64,000 bases of DNA from Muscardinus avellanarius (GCA_963383645.1 OY726563.1:42736331-42800330); one strand, 5' to 3'; numbered from the stretch's first letter, positions 10,181 through 21,702 are shown. Numbers and translations: made by a program. Notes: generated by a model from the letters alone, not told the origin.

Positions 10181-11205
10181 ACACCACCTTTTCAGCTGTC
10201 TAGGGAATAGAACTGCACACTTAGTATGGGCTGGCTCATTAATATGTACTGACTAGTTTTCAATCGATTATCCAATTACTTTGTCACTACTTTTATAGAC
10301 CACTAAATCTATGATTAATCTTCCCACACCCCATTTGTCAGGCACTAGTGGTGACAGAGGATAAAAAGGACTGTTAGAGATAAGGTGCATATGGGAGAAA
10401 ACATATTTGGCTCTTTAAGCCTCAAACAAGATGAAGAGCTAAGATACTGGTGGTGAGATTTCTCTATCTGCTAAAAGTGTTCCTTAATAGATTTAGGTCC
10501 CTGGAGCAGTTCCAAAGAGGTTGTGATTACAACCTGATACTCACAACTCTTCTAAGAGAGTAAACAGGCAGATTATTTTTCCTTTCTACTTTGGGCTGGA
10601 AAGTCAATACCTAGGTGTTTAATTCATTGGAGACAGGAATGGCACATCGATTTTTTAACGACTTTCTCTAGCATTTCCTTTTGCATTCCTTGATGAATAA
10701 TTAAGATTGAAAGTATCCCATGTGACCTTTGATGACAAATTTAAACTGTTACATGATTTGTAAGAAGTGTTCATTCCAGTTTGAGTGGAAGTAAGCCAAA
10801 AAAAAAAAAAAAAAAGGAAAGAGATTCCTTCATAGGATAAGGATGGGCAGGGAGCACAGAATTTACAACTTTCCATGATTATCTCTAATTCTATGTCATC
10901 CTGGCTTCATTGCCAGGTAGTATATGTGCTTCTCCATCATGAGAGACAGAGAAAATAAAAGAATGAAATGCTGAATGCTCAGTCATATGAGAGACCATCA
11001 TCAGATGCTAACAATGAATCTCTCAATGAAGCATGTACATTGTTGGCCTGGGAGAGGTTTTAATGATATGTGGAGAGGACAAAGGCTGGCTAACTTGTCA
11101 TGTCCTTCCATCATGGCCATAGGTAGCAGAAGTAGTGAAGTAGTCAAAAGCCTGAGAAGTCCTAGGGGAGTGGGAGTAGATAGATGATTCTTCTCCATGG
11201 CAGTA
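10181..11205. other. Single-copy intronic DNA
   Basis: No gene or clear repeat apart from an A run at 10799-10816. It contains short overlapping open frames without splice context. Confidence 0.45.
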
Positions 11206-11209
11206 TAAT

Positions 11210-11268
11210 TTTCATTGTTGTACTGGGGATGGGACCAAGGGCATTTGACCTCCATGCTATACCCTGAT
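11210..11268 (-). repeat. ID-like monomer, old
   Basis: GTACTGGGGATGGGACCAAG then GCATTTGACCTCCATGCTAT in reverse ID order. No B1 half follows. Confidence 0.5.
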
Positions 11269-11469
11269 AACTTATAACTGGTCAGTCTACAGAGGAGCAG
11301 GCTGAGGGCATAGCTTGGAGTTTAAATGGTAGCACCACATGTTGCACAGAGCAATAGTCAGAGATTTAGTGTTGCTGGGAAGAAATAGCACCTTGATAAG
11401 CTTTGGGGAAGACTGATCTTTGTTCTTCTATGTTTCTTTTGTAATGGACAGAAAACAGAGAAGCAGAAT

Positions 11470-11545
11470 TACACAGAGGTTAAGGATGTAAGCTTTAGGA
11501 TCAGGCAGCTTAGGTCCGCACCCTGGATTTGCTACTGATTATTTA
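11470..11545 (+). repeat. MIR SINE, 5' part (split)
   Basis: ACACAGAGGTTAAGGATG and GATCAGGCAGCTTAGGTCC, CTGGATTTGCTACTGATT fit the MIR core. It resumes at 11869 after a pyrimidine tract and a young SINE. Confidence 0.65.
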
Positions 11546-11573
11546 TTTCCCCATGGTCTTGTTCCTCTTTCTT

Positions 11574-11663
11574 TCCTACTCCTCTTCCTCCTCTTCCTCC
11601 TCTTCCTCTTCCTCCTCCTCCTTCTTTCTCTCTTCTCTCTCTCTCTTTCTTTCATTCTTTCTT
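11574..11663. repeat. Polypyrimidine tract (TCC/TCTT-rich)
   Basis: Imperfect TCC and TC/TTTC repeat abutting a reverse SINE; the degenerate tail of that SINE on its own strand. Confidence 0.9.
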
Positions 11664-11868
11664 TCAGTGGTACTGGGGGTAGAACCCAGAGGCTTTCTAC
11701 CTCCTGGCTATACTCCCAGACGTATTTTATATTTTATTTGGAAACAGGGTCTCACTAAGTTGCTGAGAGCCTCACTATGTAGCTGAGGCTGGCTTTGAAC
11801 CTGAGCGATCCTCCTGTCTTAGCCTCCCAAGCGCGGGGATTTCAAGCGTGTGCCACCACGCCCAGCTT
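11664..11868 (-). repeat. B1-ID SINE inserted in a MIR
   Basis: Reverse dimer: GTGGTACTGGGGGTAGAACC, TTTATTTGGAAACAGGGTC, TGTGCCACCACGCCCAGCTT. It separates the two MIR halves. Confidence 0.9.
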
Positions 11869-11935
11869 GTTCCTTCCTTTTTATGAACCTCAGTTTCCTT
11901 AGCTGTTACTATAGTCATTCTGCAGCTCCAAGTCA
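11869..11935 (+). repeat. MIR SINE, 3' part
   Basis: TATGAACCTCAGTTTCCTTA continues the MIR from 11470-11545 (the usual ...GCCTCAGTTTCC... box). Confidence 0.65.
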
Positions 11936-12018
11936 AGGTTGCTGACTGCACCTTTCCTAAACAAAGGTATCTAAGTTAGCTGCTTATATACATCTTGAAT
12001 GACTCATTCATTGGAGAC

Positions 12019-12448
12019 TGTAATGGTTTGAAAATAGAATGCCCTCTAGCCCTCATGGAAATGGGGCGGCAATGTTACAATCAGGGCTTGGCTTATACTC
12101 TCAGCAGTGGATAAATCCTTTGTAATGAATTTGTCTGGGTGGTGGCTGGGGCTGAGAGGGTGTGGCTGGAGAATGTGGGTCCCTGGGGGTGTAGCCTCGA
12201 GAATTACATATGGTTCTTTCTCCCGTGTTTTCTTTCTTGCTTCTGGCCTTCATGAATTGAAAGTGAAGCCTTATCTCTCCCTTTCTCCACCTCCTGCTGG
12301 CATGCCCTGAGATCCATTGTCCCTGTAACTAAACCCAAAATCTCCAAAAAAAAAAAAACAAAAAAAAAAAACTGTGAGTGAATAAATCTTCCTTTAAGTT
12401 ACATGGTTAGGTCTTTGGATTACAGCAGTGAGAATGCTGACTAAGCCA
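12019..12448 (+). mobile_element. MaLR-type solo LTR, rodent-like
   Basis: Begins TGTAATGGTTTGAAAATAG and ends GAGAATGCTGACTAAGCCA, with TCTTTCTTGCTTCTGGCC in the middle and a polyadenylation signal GTGAATAAATC. The start (TG..ATGGTTTG) and end (GTGAGAATG.TGACT) match the LTR at 18749, so both belong to one family. A-rich interruption at 12345-12371. No internal region. Confidence 0.75.
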
Positions 12449-12718
12449 GAGAGGTGGTGACATCTACATAGCAAGTGGATGTGTACAGAGGTATCTAAAG
12501 CACACACTTACCAGAGTTCGAGTCAAAGTGAAGTATCCCTACTCAAGAATAGTTTTAAACGGGTCTTCTAACAATAGCTATGTATAATTGCTACTTGGAA
12601 AACAATGGAAGCTATGCTTCCATTTTATTATTTCCCTTATTAAAGGTGGCTTTGATTAATGCAGTTGATGATTAAATGTTTACCCATGAGATTTGTGTGA
12701 ATTCTTTATTTCCTTTAC
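12449..12718. other. Intron downstream of the PH exon (donor side)
   Basis: Single-copy. On the minus strand it starts with the donor GTAAAGGAAATAAAG at 12718 reading down. No repeat recognised. Confidence 0.5.
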
Positions 12719-12823
12719 CTTTCGAATTTCTCCCTGTTGGACGGTTTTTATGATGTTAATCCAGTCTTCCATTTCTTTCCGATCAGGTGCGGCCAGGGTG
12801 ACTTTTCGTTGTGGTGTGATAAC
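12719..12823 (-). CDS. Internal exon, C-terminal part of a PH domain (gene unidentified)
   Basis: Minus-strand exon of 105 bases, 35 codons, with no stop. Seen: it is preceded by a pyrimidine stretch and acceptor (TTTTTGCTTAG) and followed by a donor (AAG then GTAAAG). It encodes VITPQRKVTL, AAPDRKEMED, WINIIKTVQQ, GEIRK. It has the form of the last two strands (VITPQRKVTLAA) and the C-terminal amphipathic helix of a PH domain, including the conserved Trp (EDW). PH domains bind phosphoinositides or proteins and place enzymes at membranes. The RKEMEDWI helix is close to what I recall from type II diacylglycerol kinases (DGKD/DGKH), but other residues differ, so a related PH protein is possible. 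Both exon ends fall between codons. It contains CpG at several codons, unlike the CpG-poor intron around it. Probably a true exon; the gene name is uncertain. Confidence 0.78.
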
Positions 12824-13010
12824 CTAAGCAAAAAGTTACTTCATTAGTTGGTTGGCAGTCCACAACTATCCTCCCAAGCAGAGTCTGTGATCTCTCTAAG
12901 GAGCTAAAGAGATCAACCAGGCACAGCCCAAGGCACTTCTTGAATACAAGGACTAGTCACAACTCCTTAGATATGCACACAAAATGATGCTGGAAATAGT
13001 AATAATTAAG
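12824..13010. other. Intron upstream of the PH exon (acceptor side)
   Basis: Minus strand: pyrimidine tract plus AG at 12824-12840, with a possible branch-point text CTAAT near 12842-12850. Otherwise single-copy. Confidence 0.5.
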
Positions 13011-13011
13011 G

Positions 13012-13262
13012 CTGCAGTGGCACTTTCTATGTGCCAGAAACTATTCTAACTCATTTTCAGTATATTATTTCAATCAGTCTTCATTACAACCCCATGAGAT
13101 GGGCATTGTTATTTTTCCCATTCCATAGCCAGGAAAACCAAGATAAAGAGAGTTAAACGGATTTTCCTAGGGTCACCCAACAGGTAAATAACTAAGCCAG
13201 AATCTAAAGCCAGATTCTTTGGTTCCAGAATCCATGTTGTTAAACACCAGGCCATGCATTGT
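13012..13262 (-). repeat. MIR SINE, nearly full length
   Basis: Reverse MIR: CTATGTGCCAGAAACTATTC, ATTACAACCCCATGAGATGG, TTCCATAGCCAGGAAAACC, AGGGTCACCCAACAGGTAA, TCCAGAATCCATGTTGTTAA. Block order matches the consensus from end to end. Confidence 0.85.
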
Positions 13263-13280
13263 CTATCACTCAAGAAAGGT

Positions 13281-13489
13281 TAGCCGGGCGTGGTGGCTCA
13301 TGCTTGTAATCCTAGCATTCGGGAGGCTGAGACCGGAGGATTGCAGTTCGCGGACAGCCTCAGCTACTTAGTGAGGCCCTCTGCAACTCAGTGAGACCCG
13401 GTTTCAAAATAAAGAATAAAAAATAGGGCAGGGGGTGTAGCTCAGGGGTCGAATGACCCTGGGTTCCATCCCCAGACCTGCAAAAAAAA
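13281..13489 (+). repeat. B1-ID SINE, GC-rich young type
   Basis: AGCCGGGCGTGGTGGCTCATG, GATTGCAGTTCGCGGACAGC, GGGCAGGGGGTGTAGCTCAG, CCATCCCCAGACCTGC. The short AAAGGTT at both ends may be the target duplication. Confidence 0.9.
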
Positions 13490-13494
13490 GGTTG

Positions 13495-16400
13495 CCTGTA
13501 AACCTTACATTCTTACTGCTTTTCTGTCTACTTAAAATAGTAAAAGTATATATGCCTGTTATGGTGTACTTCTTTCTGTCTGAGGAGAAAATGAGATGTC
13601 CAAAAGTCCAGTTTCTTTCTTTCTTATGGGTAGGGGCAACCCAAAGAGAATCTTACAATTTTCTCTCTTAATCTTGCCTGGTTCAAAATCCCAGGCAGGA
13701 ATAATTAAGGCACTCTGAGAGACTAGCAGTTGTAGACCATGGGAAGAACTTGGTCCTTTCCCAGAGGGGTGCAGAGTTCATGAATAGCTATGGCATCAGT
13801 TAATATATGACTTAAACCACCCCACTTGCTTTTACTACCAACACCTTATATCTTTCAGCAAGAGTTCATCACACCAATAAGCAATTTTGTTCTTTTTGCA
13901 CATAGCACATCAGGATTCTGTGGTAGATGATTATAGGAGATATTTGAACCTGTGATCACAGCCATTCATTTAGTCCAGACCCATTCTTAGTGGGAACTGA
14001 TGTAGAGTTCCTCTGTCCTTTCATAAAGCTAAGGAACAGTCTAGCCCTTGGGGTCCTTTGACAGTATGAAGATCACAAACTTTACTCTATAAGATTATCA
14101 CCTAAAGGTGATCAACAGAACCAATCAGCCATTCATTGGAACCCCCTCAACTTTGTTCTGGGTCATTGTGGTGTAGTGAGAAAGAAATAGAAGCTGGCCA
14201 TCTCCTTCTTAGATCCATCTCATCTCATTTCAATGGAGGATTAAAGATGTACCAGCTGTGGAAAGAGGATGTTGGGTCTACAACTTTCTAGTCTGCTAAA
14301 TACCATTCTTTGCCCGCTAAAGAAAACCTTCAGGCTCCACAACCCACTGCTGAGGCTGGCAAAAGACAGTTCTGGGAGGAGGTGAGTAGATTTCTGGATG
14401 AATGTCCTTGCTATTTTGCAGTGAATTTTCTGGTCTGGATTCACTTGAATGACCAAAGCCACATGATTATGTCTGGCAATCTAAGCCCTTGAATACTTCC
14501 TTAGAAAACCCTCTGCTTTCTTTGAGGTCCTCTCATCGTAATCTCAGCATGGAGTATATTTCATTTGGATTAGGTTCTTATCTGTTTTATCAAAGGAGAG
14601 GATGTCATTTAACTCTATTATCCCAATAAATTATATGACACTTTCTAGCTGTATCTTGAAACTCTGCCAATCATACTCTTCTAAATCACCTTCACTGGGA
14701 GGACTACTGAATTCTGAAATAGTTATACACACCATGCCTGCTGCAATCAGCTTAGTTATATAGCAGGCTGGTAATACAAACAGGACAGTGCCCCCTCATC
14801 GATGTGTTGGTAGAAAATGCTTGTATTTATAATAACATTTTGAAATCAAAGGACCTTGGGAAACCTAATGTCCAGAGAGGGAACAAGTGGTATGACCTCC
14901 CTGCCCACTGCGCTCATTCAGCCATTCCCCATCTTACTTACACAAAAACTGTGACAAAGATTTCTACAGCTGCTTTCTGCCACGGTGGCTTGAGACAGAT
15001 TAATTGTTTCGAAGTGTACAAACTGGAAAGATATAAGAGGGAGAGGGACAAAGAGCCATCTGGTTAATGAGGCAAAGGGATATTAAAAAGAAAACGCACA
15101 TACGTGTACACACACAAGGCAGTCACAATCCAATCATTTATTTGTCCTGAGGGCTGGGATTTATTTAGTGACATTATTTTTTTGATATGTCATGAGAGAA
15201 ATAAGAAAAAATAAAGCCAAACTAAACCTAAAAACCAAAGACAACTTTTCCCAAAACTTTTATGTGGATTTAGAGGAAGGCTTGGGTTTGTCCAGTCACA
15301 ATTATTCTAATATAAAGGTGAATGCTAGAGAAGATAGCAGGATGTGGTTCAGTTTGAGTCCTATTAATACAGATTATTATTAGTTCCTATTCTGTTGGGT
15401 GGAAGCCTTTGAACATACTGCTTGTCCCACCCAGTTTGTGGCCTGTATCTCCTTGTGCACTGGACATATTAGATACTACCCAGCCAGCAGTAGGAAGTCA
15501 GTAAGTACTACTGATACAGACATGGCTGGCTTCACCATTCTGCAACTTATGCGGTTGTGCAGGGACCTATGTTTAGAAGGGCTCCGTGCATCGTTTAACA
15601 CTCTGCTATTGCCGTCTTGAAGTTCTTAATGAATTCCCTTTAAGCTTGTGTCTTGCCCAATGGGACAATGGGTCATGTGAACGGAGGAGACATGCACGAT
15701 ACTCATGTCTTGTTACTCCATTTGCATTTCGTCATGTCCTTGCCCTAGAATTTCAGAAGACCTGTCACATGTGAAAAGTCAGCAAAATTCAAAGCAAGTC
15801 CAAGGTAAGTGTGTTTAATCTATGACTGAGTAAGGAGGGGAACCAATAGCCACCAAGAGCCACATGTGCTATCAGAACCAGAAGTTGGAACAAACAGAAA
15901 AGAGGCAGTAGTGTTATGGGAAACAGGAATAATCGTGGAGTCCAACTGTATTTTTCCTTACTCATGTCCCTTCACAGTGTTCACCAACTATTTATGCTGA
16001 AAACGAGGACAACGAAGTAAAGGAAGAGATATCAGAAACCAGAGTCCCTTTTCCTTTGAGTCAGAAAGTATTGCTAGAATGTGTAAATACAGTTGAACTA
16101 GTCTACTGTGTAGTTTTGTGTACTGGTGAGAACAAAACACAGATGCATGCATGAGCTACTAAATGCAAATCATATAATTTGGGTGATGCTATAAACAGGT
16201 CAAATGCTCACGCATTTGCATTTAAAACTGGCATGATACAAAGTGCTGTTGAATGGTAAAAACCCATAATAATCATTTGAAATTTCAATTTTCCTTTACT
16301 TCAAATGACTTTAAAGATCAAATTAAAAATGCCAATTATCATTGCTTATTAAAGCATTACATGTTAGTACCATTAACGGCACATCCCTCCTGCTTAATAA

Positions 16401-17090
16401 AATGCCCTGCATTTTCATTTTTCTCTGGGCTTCACAAATTATATTGTTGGCTCTGGGTGCAGAATCTAATTGAGTAGTCTATGGAAGGGAAGAGAAACAG
16501 GAAGTGGAAAGAAAACTGTCCCTCATTTGTCCCCAAAGGTAGGTAGAGTAGAAGATCCACCCTAATACTTGTCCATGTGTCTTTGCCTCTTGGCAATATC
16601 CCAATTCAGCATTTCCTAGCTCCCACCCAGTAACTCAGCTGATAAGATCCTATACATTACCGAGGGATGGTGTGAAAAGTAGAGTGTCTGTCCTTGAATC
16701 AGACAATATCTAAGCTTCCATCTCTTGAAGGAGTTACAGTTCTTCAGGAGAGGTCCTTCCTTCAGTATTTTCTGAAAGACAGAGCATGGCAGTTGATTAG
16801 ACCTATTTGTAAGAGTATATCACTTGTTCTTTTAGATGGAAAGATCAGACGCGTTGAAGACACTGTATCTCTGCCACATACTTAAGAAATGGCCTGTAGG
16901 CTAGAGAGGAACACAAGAAAGTTTAAGCAGAAAAAGCAATTGGTTACCCTTGTATAATGCACTCAGGATAGTTCTTAGGATATACCCTTGTATAACCTAT
17001 TCAAGGTCCTTAAGGTACAGGGCCTGTGAACCATTTGTGGGAAGGGGTGGGAGGGAGAAACATGAATACAGGAAAATAAATATTCCTAGG
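13495..17090. other. Long single-copy intronic block
   Basis: About 3.6 kb with almost no recognisable repeats, unusual in this window. I see no exon with good splice sites. The segment 15400-15790 has scattered CpG (GTGCATCGTTTAAC, GAACGGAGGAGAC, GCACGATAC) and open frames of about 60-75 codons on the plus strand, but no match to a known protein. It may hold conserved non-coding DNA. Confidence 0.45.
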
Positions 17091-17095
17091 ATTGG

Positions 17096-17275
17096 GAACA
17101 GTGACACATGCCTGTAATCCCAGTACTTGGGAAGATGAGATAGCAAGATTTCAGGTTCACGGCCATCCTCAGTAACTTGGTGAAACCCATTTTCAGAATA
17201 AAAATAAGAAGGGCTGGGGTGTAGCTCAGCGGTAGAATTCTCCTAGGTTCAACCCCTAATACCAAAAATTTTTTA
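17096..17275 (+). repeat. B1-ID dimeric SINE
   Basis: GACACATGCCTGTAATCCC, then GGGCTGGGGTGTAGCTCAGC and CCCCTAATACCAAAAA. Confidence 0.85.
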
Positions 17276-17600
17276 AAAAGATATCATTGCTAAGAAAGCA
17301 CAAATGGTGGGAGAAAGTCTGAGTTTAATAAAGACAGATATTCTCAAGTATCCAAGTGGTAGCTCTAGACAGGGCACTCTACTCAGCTCCTTTAGAGTGT
17401 TTCTTTTAGAATATTAAATTATATCATGTTCCTTCCCCAAATGCAAACCTCCAGTCTCTCCCTAACACTCTTAGAGCCAATCTTAATTCTATACCAAGGC
17501 CTTCACGGAACTCTTAATCTACTGAGGAAGCAAGCTCATAAAAAAGGGCATCAAAAGACAACTACCTTCTGATCACTTTCTACCTTCTGATTACTTTCTT

Positions 17601-17800
17601 TTTTTTTTTTTTTGGCGGGTCTGGGGATGGAACCCAGGGGCATTCGACCTCTGCTCTATTTTTTATTATTTACTTTGAAACAGGGTCTCAGTAGTTGCAA
17701 AGGGCCTCACTAAGTAGCTGAGGCTGTCCGCGAACCGCGATCCTCCTGTCTCAGTCTCCCAAATGCTGGGATTACAAGTGTGTGCCACCACGCCCGGCTT
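17601..17800 (-). repeat. Young B1-ID SINE with 13-bp TSD
   Basis: Reverse dimer with 17-base T run, GGCGGGTCTGGGGATGG, CCGCGAACCGCGATCC, CCACCACGCCCGGCTT. Target duplication TGATTACTTTCTT lies at 17588-17600 and 17801-17813. Confidence 0.93.
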
Positions 17801-17924
17801 TGATTACTTTCTTTACATAGTCTGATCACTGGTTTTCTAGTTTACATTTTCCAGTTAGAACACACTAACCCCACACTAACCCCAAGTAGAGACTTTTTGC
17901 CATTGAGGACATACTCCATCATGT

Positions 17925-18215
17925 TTTTTTTAAAATATACTTTTATTGATGCATTGTAGTTTCACATCATCATGTAGTTCAGTGGGATAGCGACATACCT
18001 GCATATAGCACTTAGTGAGCTTCCCCTGGCTTCCCCCAACTCTCTCTTTTTCTCCATATATGACATTGAGATTGGCAATGATATGCTCACATATATGTAC
18101 CTAAGGTCAATGGAGTATTTCCTTCAATAATTCTTCCTTACCCTCCCCTAGACCACCTCCCTCTCTCCACTGGAGTTTCTCTTCCTTTATCTAAAGCCCC
18201 TTTTGTATATACCAT
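17925..18215 (-). mobile_element. LINE-1 3' UTR fragment
   Basis: Reverse orientation: TTTATTGATGCATTGTAGTT near the 3' end, ATAGCGACATACCTGCATA, then a polypyrimidine tract (TTCCTTACCCTCCCC) that is the purine-rich LINE-1 3' UTR tract on the other strand. Confidence 0.75.
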
Positions 18216-18748
18216 GATGCAAGACTGCTATCTGGGAGAAGTACTCATGTCCACCAAGGTGGAGCTAGATGACCAAATCAAGGCTCTACTACAAATTTTC
18301 TCCATCATATAAATTTGAATTTATTATTAAGTGGTGGTGGAGATGTTTTGTTTGGCTTACCTAGTGTTTTCTCAAAGGTTTTAAATAGTTGATAATATTT
18401 AAATTGCAGAAGATTCCATACAGAAATCCAGATTTCCTATTTTTTTTAATCAGAACATGTAGCAACAGTGGAATTATTCTCATATGGTAACAGTCTGCTA
18501 GAAACATGTAGCAGCTGCCTGCTCCAGATGGGGTACCAGACTCTTACAGGCATTGGAGTTTGGGACTCTGATTTAAACAATTCTTTGCCACTTTTAGCCC
18601 CTGTCCACATCTATACATTTTGTTCAATTCTCTAACCAGCCACGTAGTACTAATGGATAGAACCTCTGTATGTCAAGTGAAAGGGTAGTTCAGAGCAATC
18701 ACAATTTACCTGAGCCTTCTTGACAACTTACGAAAATTGCAAGGTTAT
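18216..18748. other. Single-copy intronic DNA
   Basis: Nothing recognised; no open frame with splice context. Confidence 0.4.
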
Positions 18749-19192
18749 TGTTATGGTTTGGATATAAAATGTTCCCTGGAAAAGGTCGTGTGCTGTGAAC
18801 GCAGAAGTGTTCAGAGGTTAAAGAACTGAATCAAATCAATAGGGCTTCAAACTCATCATTGGATAAACCCATTGATGGATTAATACTTTGAATGTATTTA
18901 TTAAGTGGTAATGTAGGGAGGTGGGGAACAGCTAGAGGAAGCTGGTTATTGGGGGTGTGCTCTTGGGGACTATATATGTGCACAGACTCCCTGTCTCTTC
19001 CTCTCTCTACTTTTGAGTCTCCATGATGGGAGGTCAGGGACCCTTGGAGCACCTAGTGGCTGTCATGCAATGCTTAGAAGCCAGGCCTGCGGACTGAAAC
19101 CTCTGAAACTGTGAGCAGCAATAAACCTTTCTTCCTCTAAGTTTTTCATGTCATGTATTTAGATCATAGTGGTGAGAATGGTGACTGAGATA
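18749..19192 (+). mobile_element. MaLR-type solo LTR, same family as 12019
   Basis: Starts TGTTATGGTTTGGATATAAAA and ends GTGAGAATGGTGACTGAGA. It has GGACTATATATGTGCACAG (possible TATA region), CATGATGGGAGGTC and AATAAACCTTTCTTCC (polyadenylation signal). The boundary blocks match 12019-12448. No internal retroviral sequence. Confidence 0.75.
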
Positions 19193-19344
19193 GCTATTTT
19201 CCCACCCTTAAGATACAAAAGGATAGTGCCTAGGAAGTGTGACAAAGAAAACAATAAGATGTTGTGGGAAAGGAGTAGATAGCATGGAAAATGAGAAATT
19301 ATATTTAAATTGTTGAAATCGACTCATCGATGAGAAAACGTTTG

Positions 19345-19920
19345 TCTATGCATTAAGGATACATGGTTCCTATGAGTCCTTCATTCTCTTGTGAAACACA
19401 TAATAGCCAAATTATGGAACCAGCCTGTCAATCAACAGATTAATGGATTACAAAACTGTAGCATATGCACAGAATGGAATTTTACTCAATCATAAAGAGG
19501 AACAAAATTATGTCATGTGCAGGAAAATGGATGGAACTAGAGCATACTATTCTAGATGAGATCAGCCAGTCTCAGAAAGTAAAAGGTTGTACATTTTCTC
19601 TCACATGTTTAAGTTAGAGAGAAATTGGGTAACAAAAGAGACCTAAGAAAAACAAGGAGAGACTCCAGTAGAGTGAAGAAGAGGATTTAGGGGATGGAGG
19701 TGGAGAGAGACAAAAGATTTGATAAAGGAAACAGTTCAAATACTATGTACAAATACAAAATTATCAACACCAATCTCAATAAAATGTACAGAAAGGGGGA
19801 AGAAGTGGGGTGGGATCCAGGGGGAAATCACACTAAGTGCATGTATGATGCGTGTCCTGTCACTCTGAACTTCATTATGGTATATGATTAAAATATGCCA
19901 ATAAAAGTCTATTTAAAAAG
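19345..19920 (+). mobile_element. LINE-1 3' fragment
   Basis: Sense 3' end: AATAGCCAAATTATGGAACC, TACTCAATCATAAAGAGG, TCATGTGCAGGAAAATGG, GGGTGGGATCCAGGGGG, TCACTCTGAACTTCATTATG and AATAAAAGTCTATTTAAAAAG. Truncated before the ORF2 catalytic region. Confidence 0.85.
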
Positions 19921-19921
19921 G

Positions 19922-20145
19922 AGCTGGGCGTGGTGGTGCACGCTTGTATTCCCAGCATTCGGGAGGCTGAGACCCGGAGGATCGTGGTTTGCGGACAGCC
20001 TCAGCTACTTAGTGAGACCATCTGCAACTCAGTGAGACCTGGTTTCAAAAGAAAGAATAAAAATTGGGCAGGGGGTGTAGCTCGGAAGTCAAATGCCCCT
20101 GGGTTCCATCCCCAGACCCGCAAAATAAATAAATAAATAAATAAA
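19922..20145 (+). repeat. B1-ID SINE at the LINE-1 tail
   Basis: AGCTGGGCGTGGTGGTGCACG, TTTGCGGACAGCCTCAGC, GGTGTAGCTCGGAAGTC, CCCAGACCCGC, then an (AAAT)n tail. It is inserted exactly at the LINE-1 A tail. AAAAAGGA occurs on both sides. Confidence 0.9.
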
Positions 20146-20147
20146 AA

Positions 20148-20896
20148 GGAATAAATGGTCCCTTTCTTTCTCTGGCCAGGTGATCATCCATAGTATACAC
20201 TCTCAATGATGGTATTTGATTTTCTCCTTCCTAACCTATAGCTTGTCCTCATCTATACTGTGTCTAAGTTTTCAAGATAGCTGGATGCCTAGGAAGCCAT
20301 ATTTATCTCTTTTTGTTAAAGAATTAAATTTCAACATTCAGCTGCTCCAACTCTGTAAAAGCAAAACTACATCCATTATTTCTTGCCTTCCCCCACTAAG
20401 TTATTCAGCTTTCCCAACTGCTAAATGCTTGTTTGTTGTATAGGATATCTCCTGTATTATAGTACATTTTATAGTTTTGGGCTAGATATTTCCCCTTATC
20501 CAATTTTCAGTGTAAAGCCTCAAAGCTCAGATTGGCAGATATTTACACAACTACATTCTCATGTGAAACATGCTCACCCTTAAGGATGCTATTTTTCAGA
20601 CATTCCAAGCCATGGACCAGTAAATTAAGGTCTTCCACTTTGTAATCTGTGCATATCATAGCCCAAGAGGACTCATATTTTAGTTTAGGCAGTTACCAAT
20701 TTCTATGATACTACTCTGAGCAAGAGGAAAAATGATTATCTTCCTTGAAGTTCCATTTTGTCTGCCTCTAGATCACATACCTCCTAGCAAACTATCCTGA
20801 ATATAAAATAGTTATTCAGAGTCCACTCTCAGTAAGTCAGCATCCATTCTCAACTCAGGAGATCCCAGCCCAGCTCCACCAGTAAGGAGGCCATTA
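20148..20896. other. Single-copy intronic DNA
   Basis: No gene or clear repeat. Confidence 0.4.
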
Positions 20897-20913
20897 GAAA
20901 TAATAGTTATATA

Positions 20914-21162
20914 TTGCTGGGTGTGGTGGTACATGCTTGTAATCTCAGCATTTGGAAGGTTGATACAGAAGGATCGTGGTTCGCAGCCAGCCTCAGCTAC
21001 TACTTAGTGAGGCCCTTTGCAACTCAGTGCGACCCTGTTTCAAAAGAAAGAATAAAAAATAGAGCTGGGGGTGTACCTCCGAGGTAGAATGCCCCTGGGT
21101 CCCATCCCCAGTACTGGAAAAAAAAAAGAAAGAAAAAGAAAAGAAAAGAAAAAGAAAAAATG
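20914..21162 (+). repeat. B1-ID SINE with 17-bp TSD
   Basis: Complete dimer with an A/G-rich tail (21117-21160). Target duplication GAAATAATAGTTATATA at 20897-20913 and GAAATAATAGTTGTATA at 21163-21179 (16 of 17 identical). Confidence 0.92.
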
Positions 21163-21299
21163 GAAATAATAGTTGTATAGAATACGATATCTCTATCTCA
21201 CTGGAACCAATTTAGTAAAAATATGAAGTGTATCCTTAAAATATGTATATTTAATCCCTGAGCAACTACTAAGAAAATAACTTTAAAAGTTTGTTAAAA

Positions 21300-21434
21300 C
21301 AAGTTGAGTATAGTGGCACATTCCTGTAATTCTAATACTTGGGAGGCTAAGTCATGAGGATCACAGGCTTGAGGCCAGCCTCATAATCTTAGCAAGTCAA
21401 TGTTCCAAAATAAAAGGTAAAAAGGACTAGGGGT
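21300..21434 (+). repeat. Old SINE, part 1, split by a younger SINE
   Basis: GAGTATAGTGGCACATTCC, GGAGGCTAAGTCATGAGG, TTCCAAAATAAAAGG. Its ID half resumes at 21647. Confidence 0.7.
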
Positions 21435-21646
21435 AGCTGAGCCTGATGGTGCATGCCTGTAATCCCAGTACTCGGGAGGCTGAGACAGGAGGATCAGCAG
21501 GTTCAAGGCCAGCCTCAGTAACTTAGTAAGTCTCTCAGCCACCTAGTGAGACCCTGTTTCAAAACAAAAGCTAAAAAGAGCTGAGGGTGTTGCTCAAAGG
21601 TAGAATGTCCCTGGGTTCAATCCCTAGTACCACAAAAACAAAAAAG
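21435..21646 (+). repeat. B1-ID SINE nested in an older SINE
   Basis: AGCCTGATGGTGCATGCCTG, CCTCAGTAACTTAGTAAG, GGGTGTTGCTCAAAGGTAG, CAATCCCTAGTACCAC. Confidence 0.82.
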
Positions 21647-21702
21647 GAAGCTGGGATGTAGTTCAGAGGTGGAATTTTCCTCAATCCCCAGTTCCAAAAG
21701 AA
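21647..21702 (+). repeat. ID half of the interrupted old SINE
   Basis: AAGCTGGGATGTAGTTCAG then CTCAATCCCCAGTTCC. Confidence 0.65.
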
